48,635 bases of DNA. Origin: Deltaproteobacteria bacterium (GTDB lineage: Bacteria; Desulfobacterota; Syntrophia; Syntrophales; UBA2210). The position numbers were made by a program, and so were the translations under genes. The stretch covers positions 1-48,635 of the forward strand of contig JAFDBG010000019.1 of assembly GCA_019313385.1 (NCBI GenBank). Reading direction: 5' to 3'. The notes under the pieces were generated by a model. It did not search any database. It was not told the DNA's origin and worked only from the letters and a program-made list of their open reading frames with translations. This document shows positions 26,942 through 34,967 of the stretch, in pieces; within the stretch, counting starts at the first letter, position 1; each line of letters begins with the position of its first letter.

Positions 26942-27847
26942 ATGGAGAGAACTACTCAGAGAATGATAGAAATACCACGCGATGTGATGACTGGAGAGGA
27001 ATTGTGGCAGCCCGGGGTATTGTCGTGTCAGGGGTGCGGCGGCTCGCTGGCGATGAAACTCGCCTTGAAGGGCCTCGGCCGGCGCACGGTTATCGTTCTA
27101 CCCGCCTGCTGTATGTCAATTATTGTCGGCGCTTATCCCTATTCGACCTCACAGGTTCCACTTCTCCATGTCCCATTTGAAACTGCCGCAGCCGGAGCAT
27201 CAGGCGTACGCGCTGCACTTGATATCAGGGGAGAAGAGGATGTGGTTGTCATGGCTTGGGCCGGGGACGGCGGCACTTTCGATATCGGCCTGCAGGCCCT
27301 CTCGGGTGCAGCTGAACGGAACGAGGACATCCTCTATGTCTGTTATGACAATGAGGCATATATGAACACCGGCATACAGCGTTCCGGCGCGACACCCGCG
27401 GGCGCATGGACAACCACCACACCGGATAAAGCGGTCAAGGAGGAATCGAAAAAAGATATTGAAAGAATTATGCTGAGCCATGACATTCCCTATATGGCCA
27501 CTGCTTCGGTAGCCTATCCGGCTGATATATATGCAAAGTTCAAAAAAATCCGTTCGATTAAAGGCACAAAGTTCATCCATATCCTGTCACCATGCCCTCC
27601 CGGCTGGCAGATTGATTCCGCCGATTCAATCAAGGTCTCTCGCATGGCCACACAGTCAAATGTCTTCCCAATCTACGAAGTTGAAAACGGTAAATATACA
27701 ATCAACGTCTATCCGGAAAAAGAAGTCACTGTGAAAGAATATATGAAAACTCAGGGACGGTTTCGCTATATAACCGATGATGCCGTCAATGCGGCCCAGG
27801 AATGGACCGATCGCAAATGGGAAAAGCTCAAGGGAATGTTAAAATAA
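26942..27847 (+). CDS. porB: 2-oxoacid:acceptor oxidoreductase, beta subunit (TPP-binding)
   Basis: A PorB-type subunit of 301 residues. CQGCGGSLAMK and the later PACCMS carry cysteines of the 4Fe-4S cluster; WAGDGGTFDIGLQALSGA and YVCYDNEAYMNTGIQRS form the GDG...N thiamine-diphosphate/Mg site. It completes the four-subunit complex with porG, the PorD fusion and porA. GAAAGGTG precedes the ATG by 7 nt. The operon ends here; the next gene begins 100 bp later and belongs to a toxin-antitoxin pair. Confidence 0.88.
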   Translation: MERTTQRMIEIPRDVMTGEELWQPGVLSCQGCGGSLAMKLALKGLGRRTVIVLPACCMSIIVGAYPYSTSQVPLLHVPFETAAAGASGVRAALDIRGEEDVVVMAWAGDGGTFDIGLQALSGAAERNEDILYVCYDNEAYMNTGIQRSGATPAGAWTTTTPDKAVKEESKKDIERIMLSHDIPYMATASVAYPADIYAKFKKIRSIKGTKFIHILSPCPPGWQIDSADSIKVSRMATQSNVFPIYEVENGKYTINVYPEKEVTVKEYMKTQGRFRYITDDAVNAAQEWTDRKWEKLKGMLK

Positions 27848-27947
27848 GTGTCCCTGTAAACCTGCACATATCATACCCGTATTCAAGTAATCGTTTACTT
27901 AATGTAGCAATTTGTGGTACGTGTAGAGATGCAACAGGAGGTACGCT

Positions 27948-28229
27948 ATGGGAAAACTTTTAAATATCCTTCCAGTAAGCGATTTGAGACAGGACGCTGC
28001 CAATGTCCTAAAAAAATTACGAGAAAACAAGGAGCCCATAATCATTACGCAAAGAGGTCGGGCTGCTGCCGTCATAATCGGTGTGGAGGCATATGAGAAA
28101 TCTGAGCACGACAAAAAAATCCTTCGGCTTTTAGCCAAGGGAGAGAAGGAAATAGAAATTGGCGAGGGTTATGATTTAGACGATGTTCTTGCTGAAGCTG
28201 ATTTAATCCTATCCCAGGAACCATCGTGA
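27948..28229 (+). CDS. Phd/YefM-family antitoxin
   Basis: 93 residues with the Phd/YefM fold: NILPVSDLRQDAANVLKKL and PIIITQRGRAAAVIIGVEAYE, followed by an acidic C-terminus expected to wrap the toxin. GGAGG precedes the ATG. Such antitoxins repress their own promoter as dimers and neutralise the partner toxin, here the gene that overlaps its stop by 4 bp. Confidence 0.85.
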   Translation: MGKLLNILPVSDLRQDAANVLKKLRENKEPIIITQRGRAAAVIIGVEAYEKSEHDKKILRLLAKGEKEIEIGEGYDLDDVLAEADLILSQEPS

Positions 28230-28519
28230 AAGTCCGCTTCACACCTTCTGCCAGAGCCCAGTTTCTGTATGCTCTCGCATATATTCAGAAAGATAAAACT
28301 TCTGCAGCAAGCAGTTTTCGAGATCATTCCGAAACCGTATTGCGAAGGCTTGAGGACTTTTCTGAATCCGGAAGAATTATACCAGAATTTCCAGACCTTC
28401 CATACCGGGAAGTGATCATATCGCCACACCGATTTTTTTATAAAATCAAAGATGATGTCGTTTGGATAGTCGCCGTGTGGCATGGTGCGCAGCTTCTAAA
28501 GCAACCAAGGCATTGCTAA
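28226..28519 (+). CDS. ParE/RelE-family toxin
   Basis: 97 residues starting at GTG (GTGA overlap with the antitoxin). VRFTPSARAQFLYALAYI is the first helix of the RelE/ParE fold; LPYREVIISPHRFFYKIKDDVVWIVAVWHGAQ covers the central strands and the conserved R-x-x-Y core. ParE members act on gyrase and RelE members on ribosomal mRNA; the A-x-x-Q-F-x-x-A-L-A-Y-I helix is more ParE-like. A usual type II pair, with nothing broken. Confidence 0.83.
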   Translation: MKVRFTPSARAQFLYALAYIQKDKTSAASSFRDHSETVLRRLEDFSESGRIIPEFPDLPYREVIISPHRFFYKIKDDVVWIVAVWHGAQLLKQPRHC

Positions 28520-28559
28520 AATAATAATAAAATAGATAAAAGGTCCCTATTAAAAAATT

Positions 28560-30080
28560 ATGCTTTTGATTAATCCTCCAATCGTAAGACCCTGCGAGCC
28601 GCCTGCTGGAATCGCAAAGCTCCTGGGAACGCTTGGAAAACATAACGTTCGCTGCCGTGTGCTGGATGCCAATCTTGAAGGTCTGATGAGTCTCCTTAAA
28701 TGTCCCGTCGAGGCTGACGATACGTGGTCCAGGCGGGCATCAAAACATCTGGATTCGAATGTTTCCGCGCTTTTGCACCCAAATCTCTATAAACACATGG
28801 ACCGCTACAGCCGGGCGGTGAATGATATAAACCACATCCTTAATCTGACCTCGCGCGCTCATGGTGCGGCTGTCGGCCTCGCGAATTATCAGAATCCCAG
28901 CCTTTCGCCTCTAAGAAGTTCCGATCTCATAAGGACATCGGAACAACCGGAAGCAAGTCCTTTTTACGGTTATTTTATGGAGAGACTGTCGGCTGTTTTC
29001 TCGGATGAAGAGCCTTCCATTGTTGGAATTTCGCTGAATTATCTGAGCCAGGCCATACCAACCTTTTCCATGATCGGTCTCATAAGAAAACTCTGTCCCG
29101 ACGCAAGGCTGGTTCTTGGCGGAGGCCTTGTGACATCATGGCTCAGCAACCCCGGCTGGAGAAACCCATTTGATGGCCTTGTTGACGACATGGTGGCGGG
29201 ACCGGGCGAGGGCGCCCTCCTTGACATACTCGGCCTGTCCCCTTCGGATGGGCACGCGGCACCGGATTACAGTCCTTTCCGTGAAAAACCCTATCTGTCT
29301 CCGGGTTTTGTCCTTCCCTACAGTGCGTCAAGCGGATGCTACTGGAGCCGGTGCACCTTCTGCCCGGAAAAGGCCGAGGGCGGTTCCTATTCTCCTCTTC
29401 CGGTGGACAAATCGATCTCCGACATTGAAGGACTCGTCGACAGCGAAAACCCCTGCCTCATACATTTTCTCGATAACGCGATGAGCCCTGCGCTCCTTGC
29501 GGCCATAGTCGACAATCCCCCCGGTATACCCTGGTATGGATTTGCGCGCATAAACCGTCGGCTGACAGACCCCAATTTCTGCAGGGATCTGAAACGTTCC
29601 GGGTGCGTCATGCTGAAGATCGGTCTTGAATCGGGGAACCAGTCCGTTCTTGACGCGCTCGACAAAGGCATTAATCTGGCGGAGGCATCTATGGCGCTGA
29701 AAAACCTCAGGGATGCCGGAATAGCCACCTACGTATATCTCCTTTTTGGAACACCGTCCGAAACGTACAACGAGGCAAAAGCCACCCTTGATTATGTCAT
29801 AGGGCATCAAGAATACATCGGCTATCTTAACCTTGCAATATTCAACATGCCCGCCTATGGCCCGGATGCGGCAGGCCTGGATACGGCAGATTTTTATTCC
29901 GGCGACCTGACCCTCTACAGACAGTTCAGGCATCCCGGAGGGTGGGACAGAAAGCAGGTCAGGCAGTTTCTGGATCGCGAGTTCAGAAGAAATCCCGCGA
30001 TCCAGGCGATCTTGCGAAGAGATCCTCCTGTGTTCACATCGAACCACGCCCCGTTCTTTGTCATGTCCACAGAGGGATAG
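28560..30080 (+). CDS. B12-binding-like radical SAM protein with CX4CX2C motif
   Basis: 506 residues. The N-terminal ~225 residues have the layout of B12-binding radical SAM proteins (LLINPPIVRPCEPP; EPSIVGISLNY; LVLGGGLVTSW), but no DxHxxG motif is visible, so cobalamin may be bound without a histidine ligand or not at all. The radical SAM core starts at SSGCYWSRCTFCPE (C260, C265, C268), a CX4CX2C spacing rather than the common CX3CX2C. IGLESGNQSVLDALDKGIN and LFGTPSETYNEA are standard for the family. The C-terminal ~90 residues are unique. The ribosome site is poor (AAAAGG 18 nt away). Chemistry is unknown. Confidence 0.75.
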   Translation: MLLINPPIVRPCEPPAGIAKLLGTLGKHNVRCRVLDANLEGLMSLLKCPVEADDTWSRRASKHLDSNVSALLHPNLYKHMDRYSRAVNDINHILNLTSRAHGAAVGLANYQNPSLSPLRSSDLIRTSEQPEASPFYGYFMERLSAVFSDEEPSIVGISLNYLSQAIPTFSMIGLIRKLCPDARLVLGGGLVTSWLSNPGWRNPFDGLVDDMVAGPGEGALLDILGLSPSDGHAAPDYSPFREKPYLSPGFVLPYSASSGCYWSRCTFCPEKAEGGSYSPLPVDKSISDIEGLVDSENPCLIHFLDNAMSPALLAAIVDNPPGIPWYGFARINRRLTDPNFCRDLKRSGCVMLKIGLESGNQSVLDALDKGINLAEASMALKNLRDAGIATYVYLLFGTPSETYNEAKATLDYVIGHQEYIGYLNLAIFNMPAYGPDAAGLDTADFYSGDLTLYRQFRHPGGWDRKQVRQFLDREFRRNPAIQAILRRDPPVFTSNHAPFFVMSTEG

Positions 30081-30648
30081 CTGCTCACTTGTTATCACCT
30101 CTTGCTATTCCCCGATCATCAATAGGATTATTCTGCCAAGTGAATTACCCACAAACGTTACATCATCGAGACCCATCACAGGGGAATATGTTTTATGAAT
30201 AAGCCACAGCCTCCCAATACAAGACAGAGAGTCCCCAGAAGTACAAGCCGTAATATATTCCGCACAGGTTAACCTCCTTGATTATAATTACTCCGGCAAT
30301 TAAACATATCAACTGTCATGCCGGACTTGATCCGGCATCCAGACCCATTCTGGACGCCCGCTTTCGCGGAAATGACGGCTTTGGCATATATTGTTGCCAG
30401 GGCAATGATTCTGTTAATTTATGAGGATTTTCGTTCAAGATCAAGGCATGCGAAAAAAATAACCGCAGGTATATAGTTGATATTCCGAGGATTATTTTTT
30501 GAGCATAACGCAGAGATCGGGCGAAAAGACCATTAATCAACAGGATCATAATGCCACCTTTTCCTTGACTTTATGCACCATGAAAGTAAAATTGGGGTCA
30601 AATTTACAGCATATTTTACTGGTCAAGCCCGTTGCGGAAGGAGAAAGC
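30081..30648. other. 568-bp intergenic region with a REP-like palindrome
   Basis: No gene is supported; the ORF track extends the next gene leftward, but its first 50 codons are not protein-like. A TGTCATGCCGGACTTGATCC...GGAAATGACGG element occupies 30314-30377, a common dispersed palindrome of this kind of genome. Confidence 0.55.
30314..30377. repeat. REP-like palindromic element
   Basis: GTCATGCCGGACTTGATCCGGCATCC...GGAAATGACG: an inner GCCGGA-CTTGA-TCCGGC hairpin and outer GTCAT/ATGAC arms. It is related in sequence to the 33.94-kb element and the degenerate copy near 3.2 kb. Confidence 0.7.
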
Positions 30649-31758
30649 GTGAGAAAACTGTTTAAAGACAGTGTGATCAACGGCATGAATCTTCCAAATC
30701 GATTCGTTCGATCGGCGACATGGGAGGGGATGGCCGCAGATGATGGGGCCGTTACACCGAAGCTGATTGAGACAATGGCCGCTCTGGCCAGAGGCGGCGT
30801 GGGCCTGATTATCGGAGGTCACGCGTATGTCCGGCCGAGTGGCAAGGCGAGCCCCTGGCAGCTTGGCATCTACAACGATGAACTCGTCCCCGGACTTCAG
30901 GAGATGACCGCTGCGGTTCACGCGTGTGGCGGCAGAATCATCGCCCAGCTGGCCCATGCCGGTTGTTTTACATCCGCGCAATTAACCGGACAACCTCCTC
31001 TGGTTGTTTCAGACTTTGATGAGCTGACGACAGAATCACCGCGAAAGGAAATAACGGCGCGGGATATCAGAGAAATTGTTGACGCCTTTGCCGCCGCGGC
31101 CCGGAGGGCCAGATCAGCAGGTTTTGACGGTGTTCAGATTCATTCCGCCCATGGCTATCTACTAAGCCAGTTTCTCTCCCCCGCATTTAACAAACGCCGG
31201 GATGAATATGGAGGAAGTATTCACAACCGGGCCCGGATTCATCTCGAAGTGTTCCACGCCATCAGAGAGGTTGTAGGCAAAGACTATCCGGTATTGATCA
31301 AGATGAACTGCCAGGATTTTGTGGAGAACGGGCTGGACTTGGAGGAATCCCTTCAAGTCGCTTGTCTGCTCGCCGATGCCGGTCTCGACGCGATCGAGCT
31401 GAGCGGCGGCATGCGTGCAAGCGGCAGATTGTCCCCCATCCGATCAAAGATCAATTCTCAGGACAGAGAGGCCTACTTCAGGGAAGAGGCGAGCGCCTTT
31501 AAAAAGGAGATCGGTATCCCCCTGATCCTGGTAGGCGGCGTGCGGTCCATTGAAGTCGCCGAACAACTTGTGGAAAACGGAGTGACGGATTATATCTCCA
31601 TGAGCCGCCCCTTCATCAGAGAACCGGATCTGATCAATCGCTGGAAGGCCGGGGATCTCCGAAAAGCGCAGTGCAAATCAGACAATCTGTGCTTCGGTCC
31701 CGGGCTTGAAGGCAAGGGGATATATTGCGTGGTAAAAAAAGATGAGGAGGTGGCATGA
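30649..31758 (+). CDS. Old yellow enzyme family NADH:flavin oxidoreductase
   Basis: A TIM-barrel FMN enzyme of the OYE family: LPNRFVRSATWEGMA, IAQLAHAGCFTSA, GFDGVQIHSAHGYLLSQFLSP (the substrate-binding H-x-x-H-type segment), RRDEYGGSIHNRAR, and VGGVRSIEVAEQLVENG for FMN phosphate. It ends after three cysteines (CKSDNLCFGPGLEGKGIYC) in place of the longer Fe-S and FAD domains of 2-enoate reductase. Likely reduces an activated C=C bond; substrate unknown. I set the start at GTG 30649, because GGAAGGAGA precedes it and homology begins there. It overlaps the CGGC gene by 4 bp. Confidence 0.82.
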   Translation: MRKLFKDSVINGMNLPNRFVRSATWEGMAADDGAVTPKLIETMAALARGGVGLIIGGHAYVRPSGKASPWQLGIYNDELVPGLQEMTAAVHACGGRIIAQLAHAGCFTSAQLTGQPPLVVSDFDELTTESPRKEITARDIREIVDAFAAAARRARSAGFDGVQIHSAHGYLLSQFLSPAFNKRRDEYGGSIHNRARIHLEVFHAIREVVGKDYPVLIKMNCQDFVENGLDLEESLQVACLLADAGLDAIELSGGMRASGRLSPIRSKINSQDREAYFREEASAFKKEIGIPLILVGGVRSIEVAEQLVENGVTDYISMSRPFIREPDLINRWKAGDLRKAQCKSDNLCFGPGLEGKGIYCVVKKDEEVA

Positions 31759-32207
31759 AAATGGGTGAAAAAATCAAGGTTGGGATAATCATCTGTGACC
31801 GATACCGCAGATGCGCGGGCGGAAAATGTTTCAGATCATTGAAGAACAGAGAGGGCGCCTTCAGCCGGTACAAAGATATGGACGCTGAGATCGTCGGTTA
31901 TACTTCTTGCGATGGATGTCCCGGAGGCAATATCGAATATGCTGTGGATGAAATGACGAGAAACGGGGCGAATGTGATACACCTTGCCACCGGGCTGATT
32001 GTGGGATATCCACCGTGCCCTTATATTACTTATTTTCATGATTTTATCGAAAAGAGATACGGCATTGAAGTAATATATGGCACCCATCCCATACCTCAAA
32101 AATACCTCATTATGCATGACAAACTGGGGACATGGAATGATACTGAGTTGAAAGAGATCATTCAGCCGACACTGGCGGATGAAGAGATCCGTTTAGCTTA
32201 TGATTAA
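31755..32207 (+). CDS. CGGC domain protein
   Basis: 150 residues matching the CGGC domain family: VGIIICDRYRRCAGGKCF, the TSCDGCPGGNIEYAVDEM motif (CDGC in place of CGGC), HLATGLIVGYPPCPY and EVIYGTHP. The family is proposed to bind metal through its cysteines and is frequent in sulfate reducers; its function is not established. ATGA overlap with the OYE gene means the two are coupled in translation, and probably act in one redox process. Confidence 0.8.
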   Translation: MKMGEKIKVGIIICDRYRRCAGGKCFRSLKNREGAFSRYKDMDAEIVGYTSCDGCPGGNIEYAVDEMTRNGANVIHLATGLIVGYPPCPYITYFHDFIEKRYGIEVIYGTHPIPQKYLIMHDKLGTWNDTELKEIIQPTLADEEIRLAYD

Positions 32208-32350
32208 TGCGAGGCAAGCCTCGTTAAAACCTTCATTGCCCCGACGTGCCGGGATAATTATGAAAAATGTTCACAGTAGCGTGGGGCCGGAGAGATCTTC
32301 ACTTCACTCCCGTGCCCTGAGTGAAAATGTATAAAAGGAGGCACATACAG

Positions 32351-33274
32351 ATGAAAATAGCAATAATGGGAATAGGCGGAGTAGGCGGTTATTATGGAGG
32401 CATGCTGGCAAAAGGTTATGCCGGTGATGAAAATGTTGAAGTTGTTTTCATAGCACGCGGGCCACACCTGGAGGCGATCAAGGCGGACGGACTGCGGGTG
32501 ATGAGCGCGGCAACAGGAGACTTCACAGCCAGGCCCGATCTGGCAACCGATGATCCGACGGACTGCGGCATATTCGATATCATCCTCCTGTGCGTCAAGG
32601 GCTATGATCTCATAGAAAGCGCGCGACTGCTCGCCCCCAACACAGACAAAAACACCGTTATCATTTCCGTGCTGAACGGGGTGGATAACGCGCAGAAATT
32701 GAAGTCGGTTCAGGGTAAGGGCAAGATATGGAACGGGTGTGTATATATCGGGTCTCATATCGTGCAACCCGGCGTTTGTCAGCAGACCGGTGGTTCATGC
32801 AAGATGTTCTTCGGGAGTGAAACGAATGGCGGGCTGGACGGGACACGTATAGAGAATATATTTCGGAAAGCGGGTATCGACGCGCGGTATACAACCGATA
32901 TAAACCATATCGCGTGGGAAAAATACTTGTTCGTTTCTCCTCTCGCGAACGCGACAACTTTTCTCAACACCACCATAGGGGGGATCTTGGAAGACAAGGA
33001 GGGCATGGAACTTATGGGCAACCTCCTTGATGAACTGTTGGCCCTTGCCAGGGCGCATGGCATTGATTTCCCTGAGGATATCAAGGAATTAACCATCGAG
33101 AAATCCAGGGTTTTTCCCTATGAGGCTAAAACATCCCTGCAGATGGATTTTGAGAAAGGAAAGCGAACGGAAATAGAAACTTTTGTTGAATTCATAGTCA
33201 GAGAGGCCGGAAAACTGGGTCTGCCGGTCCCAACTCACAAAAAGATTTACGCGGCACTAAAAGCCCGTGAGTAG
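32351..33274 (+). CDS. 2-dehydropantoate 2-reductase family protein (PanE/ApbA)
   Basis: 307 residues with the ketopantoate reductase layout: IAIMGIGGVGGYYGG nucleotide-binding start, ILLCVKGYDL, VLNGVDNAQKL, IAWEKYLFVSPLANATT with the catalytic-lysine region (WEKY), and PYEAKTSLQMDFEKGKRTEIE near the end. It would reduce a 2-oxoacid with NADPH; true panE function or a related 2-oxoacid cannot be told apart. AAGGAGG lies 9 nt before the ATG at 32351, so the ORF track start 30 nt earlier is rejected. Confidence 0.82.
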   Translation: MKIAIMGIGGVGGYYGGMLAKGYAGDENVEVVFIARGPHLEAIKADGLRVMSAATGDFTARPDLATDDPTDCGIFDIILLCVKGYDLIESARLLAPNTDKNTVIISVLNGVDNAQKLKSVQGKGKIWNGCVYIGSHIVQPGVCQQTGGSCKMFFGSETNGGLDGTRIENIFRKAGIDARYTTDINHIAWEKYLFVSPLANATTFLNTTIGGILEDKEGMELMGNLLDELLALARAHGIDFPEDIKELTIEKSRVFPYEAKTSLQMDFEKGKRTEIETFVEFIVREAGKLGLPVPTHKKIYAALKARE

Positions 33275-33374
33275 ATGACAGCGCTGGGGGACACCTGGGG
33301 AACAAGGTGTATGTTGCTATTTTGATACTAAGAATAGCGGACAGGAAAGATGTTCACCAGATTACGTTATAAAT

Positions 33375-33390
33375 AATTGGCGGAAGTGCA
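33375..33390. repeat. candidate att site: duplicate of the tRNA-Sec 3' end
   Basis: AATTGGCGGAAGTGCA is identical to 40024-40039, which is the 3' end of the tRNA-Sec gene including CCA plus three flanking bases. A direct repeat of a tRNA 3' end 6.65 kb from the intact gene is what site-specific integration leaves behind. Confidence 0.65.
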
Positions 33391-33392
33391 CG

Positions 33393-33695
33393 TTATAGTG
33401 GAATTGCAAAGAAATCAAACAGTGGTTTATAAAAGTTTCCCCAGTAGGTTATGGTCACCAAAATAATTGTAGCGATAAGACTTGCCTTAAAATTACGATC
33501 ACTGTCTATTAGTGAAGTCATTAGATTTATTAAGAGTACAGATAGAAACACCAATTGTGGCAATGCTTTCTTTAGCAACTGAAGGATGCTATTCCCGTCT
33601 GATAAGACACCTTTTGCTGGGATCTCAACACCAACAGCTATCGTTGTTATAGCCAAAACACCTAGAAATGCTAAAAAAATGATCAATGGCTTCAT
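33393..33695 (-). CDS. small membrane protein
   Basis: About 100 residues with three predicted hydrophobic segments (IIFLAFLGVLAITTIAV; LVFLSVLLINLMTSL; ASLIATIILVTITYW), the first perhaps a signal anchor. I do not recognise a family. GGAGGG stands 4 nt before the ATG at 33695, so that start is preferred over the ORF-track start four codons earlier. It ends 3 bp inside the left candidate att site and is the outermost gene of the supposed selC island. Confidence 0.6.
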   Translation of the reverse strand: MKPLIIFLAFLGVLAITTIAVGVEIPAKGVLSDGNSILQLLKKALPQLVFLSVLLINLMTSLIDSDRNFKASLIATIILVTITYWGNFYKPLFDFFAIPL

Positions 33696-33833
33696 TTTAC
33701 CCTCCATAGCGTTTTATTATTGATGTTTCGATGCGTCGAATCGTTTTATCAGAACTCTCATAAGTGTTTTATGACTATCACTATTTATATAGGAAATCTA
33801 TATCAATCATATTATTATTTCTTCAAGGAAGGA

Positions 33834-33899
33834 AGAAGTAACTTTCAGACTTCAAATCCGGTGGGGGGTACCAACCCTTAAAAAGTTAAAGAAGGTTAA
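33834..33899 (+). repeat. 66-bp direct repeat with tRNA-Sec-like core, copy A
   Basis: Nearly identical to 39061-39126. Both contain CAGACTTCAAATCCGGTG, which matches the anticodon arm of the tRNA-Sec gene at 40027-40124 but in the opposite orientation, and both end in AAAAAGTTAAAGAAGGTTAA. No acceptor or T arm is present, so it is not a tRNA gene. Confidence 0.75.
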
Positions 33900-33912
33900 C
33901 GTTGACGCATTC

Positions 33913-34027
33913 GTAAAAAGTCAGAAAACGCCATTTTTCGTCATTCCGGCGGAAGCTGGAATCCAGTAAATTCAACAGCTTCTGGATACCGGATCAAGCC
34001 CGGCATGACTGTTTTGGGACTTTTTAC
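33913..34027. repeat. 115-bp REP/MITE-like element
   Basis: Ends in perfect 10-bp inverted repeats (GTAAAAAGTC / GACTTTTTAC) and contains the CGTCATTCCGGCGGAAGCTGG...CCGGATCAAGCCCGGCATGAC palindrome. No coding capacity. This looks like a non-autonomous repeat similar to elements common in deltaproteobacterial genomes. Confidence 0.7.
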
Positions 34028-34055
34028 TACACCATCAACTGTGAATGTCCTTTTT

Positions 34056-34922
34056 TTACCCCACAAGGCGTAGCCTGAAAAAATGATTCTGTAATCTGGG
34101 CCACCGGACGTTGAGTTGGGAGAATATTCGAGGCAGAGCCCAAAAACTTATTGGCGCGATACCTCTGAGAGCCCACCACGTCAAGGCTCCAATCGTGGTA
34201 GAATCCCTTGATAAGAATGGTAGCAACCTGCGGCGCAAATTTACCAGCTCTTCTGCAGTCACCAAATTGGTATAACCGTAGTTCCGCCGCACTTCTACAC
34301 GAAAGGAGCCAGCTCCCCCGAACAACTTACGGTACAGGATTACACTTCGGTAGACTGCCTGATACTCTCCCTGTGAGAGGGATACACCCTGATGTAAAGT
34401 CGACTCGCGGAGGATAATCGATCCCCCTTCAGTAAGGCGGCTTTTCAAAGAGTGAAGCAGTGCCATAACGTCCTGGTCATTCATATACATACACAACCCA
34501 CCCAGAAAGATCATGTCGAATGAGCCTTCCGGAAGGTCATGTCGACCGTCACCTTCGAGTATCGTTACGTGGGGCAAATGAGCCACCCTTTCCCTGGCAG
34601 CCTTCAACATTAAGCTACTTTGGTCGATTCCTATGACAGTCTTATAGCGTCTGGCGAAGATCTCTAACCAAGTCCCTGCGCCACAGCCAACATCAATCAC
34701 ACGCCCCGAGTCATGCACCTCGCTGAGCCAATCGCTGATGGTTAGCTTCTCTTTGTTTAGTCGATAGCTGGCCGCACTGGCTGGGAGATTGTACTCATGG
34801 GTCATCATACTGACAGTGGCTGCGGTTCCGCCCCTTGGGTTATCAAAATAGCGCTTTACAGCTTCATTATCGATCTGTTGTCCGATGGAGTCGTCGTGAT
34901 TCATTGGTTTAGAGTCAGCCAT
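34056..34922 (-). CDS. class I SAM methyltransferase of the lipid head-group operon
   Basis: 288 residues; SAM fold from ~70: GRVIDVGCGAGTWLEIFARR (motif I), TVIGIDQSSLMLKAARE (motif II), EGSFDMIFLGGLCMYM and LTEGGSIILRES (post-motifs). The C-terminal ~90 residues are rich in Trp/Phe/Arg (WWALRGIAPISFWALPRIF) and may lie on a membrane. It is last in an operon with a CDP-alcohol phosphatidyltransferase 45 bp upstream, a PLP enzyme and a cytidylyltransferase. N-methylation of an aminoalcohol head group fits, but O-methylation cannot be excluded. Confidence 0.75.
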   Translation of the reverse strand: MADSKPMNHDDSIGQQIDNEAVKRYFDNPRGGTAATVSMMTHEYNLPASAASYRLNKEKLTISDWLSEVHDSGRVIDVGCGAGTWLEIFARRYKTVIGIDQSSLMLKAARERVAHLPHVTILEGDGRHDLPEGSFDMIFLGGLCMYMNDQDVMALLHSLKSRLTEGGSIILRESTLHQGVSLSQGEYQAVYRSVILYRKLFGGAGSFRVEVRRNYGYTNLVTAEELVNLRRRLLPFLSRDSTTIGALTWWALRGIAPISFWALPRIFSQLNVRWPRLQNHFFRLRLVG

Positions 34923-34967
34923 ATACTTTTTCTGTTTTTTCCAGGTAGGTTGATAATTTCTGTAATT

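Larger units (their letters stand above)
33708..34055. other. gene-free region with two repeats
   Basis: No gene is seen. The region carries the tRNA-Sec-like 66-bp repeat (copy A) and, right after it, a 115-bp element with perfect 10-bp terminal inverted repeats, both annotated separately. Confidence 0.6.

Noticed and set aside
28446-28643. Minus-strand 65-residue ORF overlapping the toxin and radical SAM starts
   Set aside because: Shadow frame with no ribosome site, crossing two well supported plus-strand genes.
29328-30098. 256-residue minus-strand ORF opposite the radical SAM gene
   Set aside because: Antisense of a clear radical SAM protein; no domain or start signal.
32258-32767. 169-residue minus-strand ORF across the PanE-like gene start
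   Set aside because: Antisense shadow; the plus-strand gene has a strong ribosome site and a conserved nucleotide-binding start.
33834-33899. A second tRNA gene
   Set aside because: Only the anticodon arm region is similar; acceptor stem, D arm and T arm are absent.
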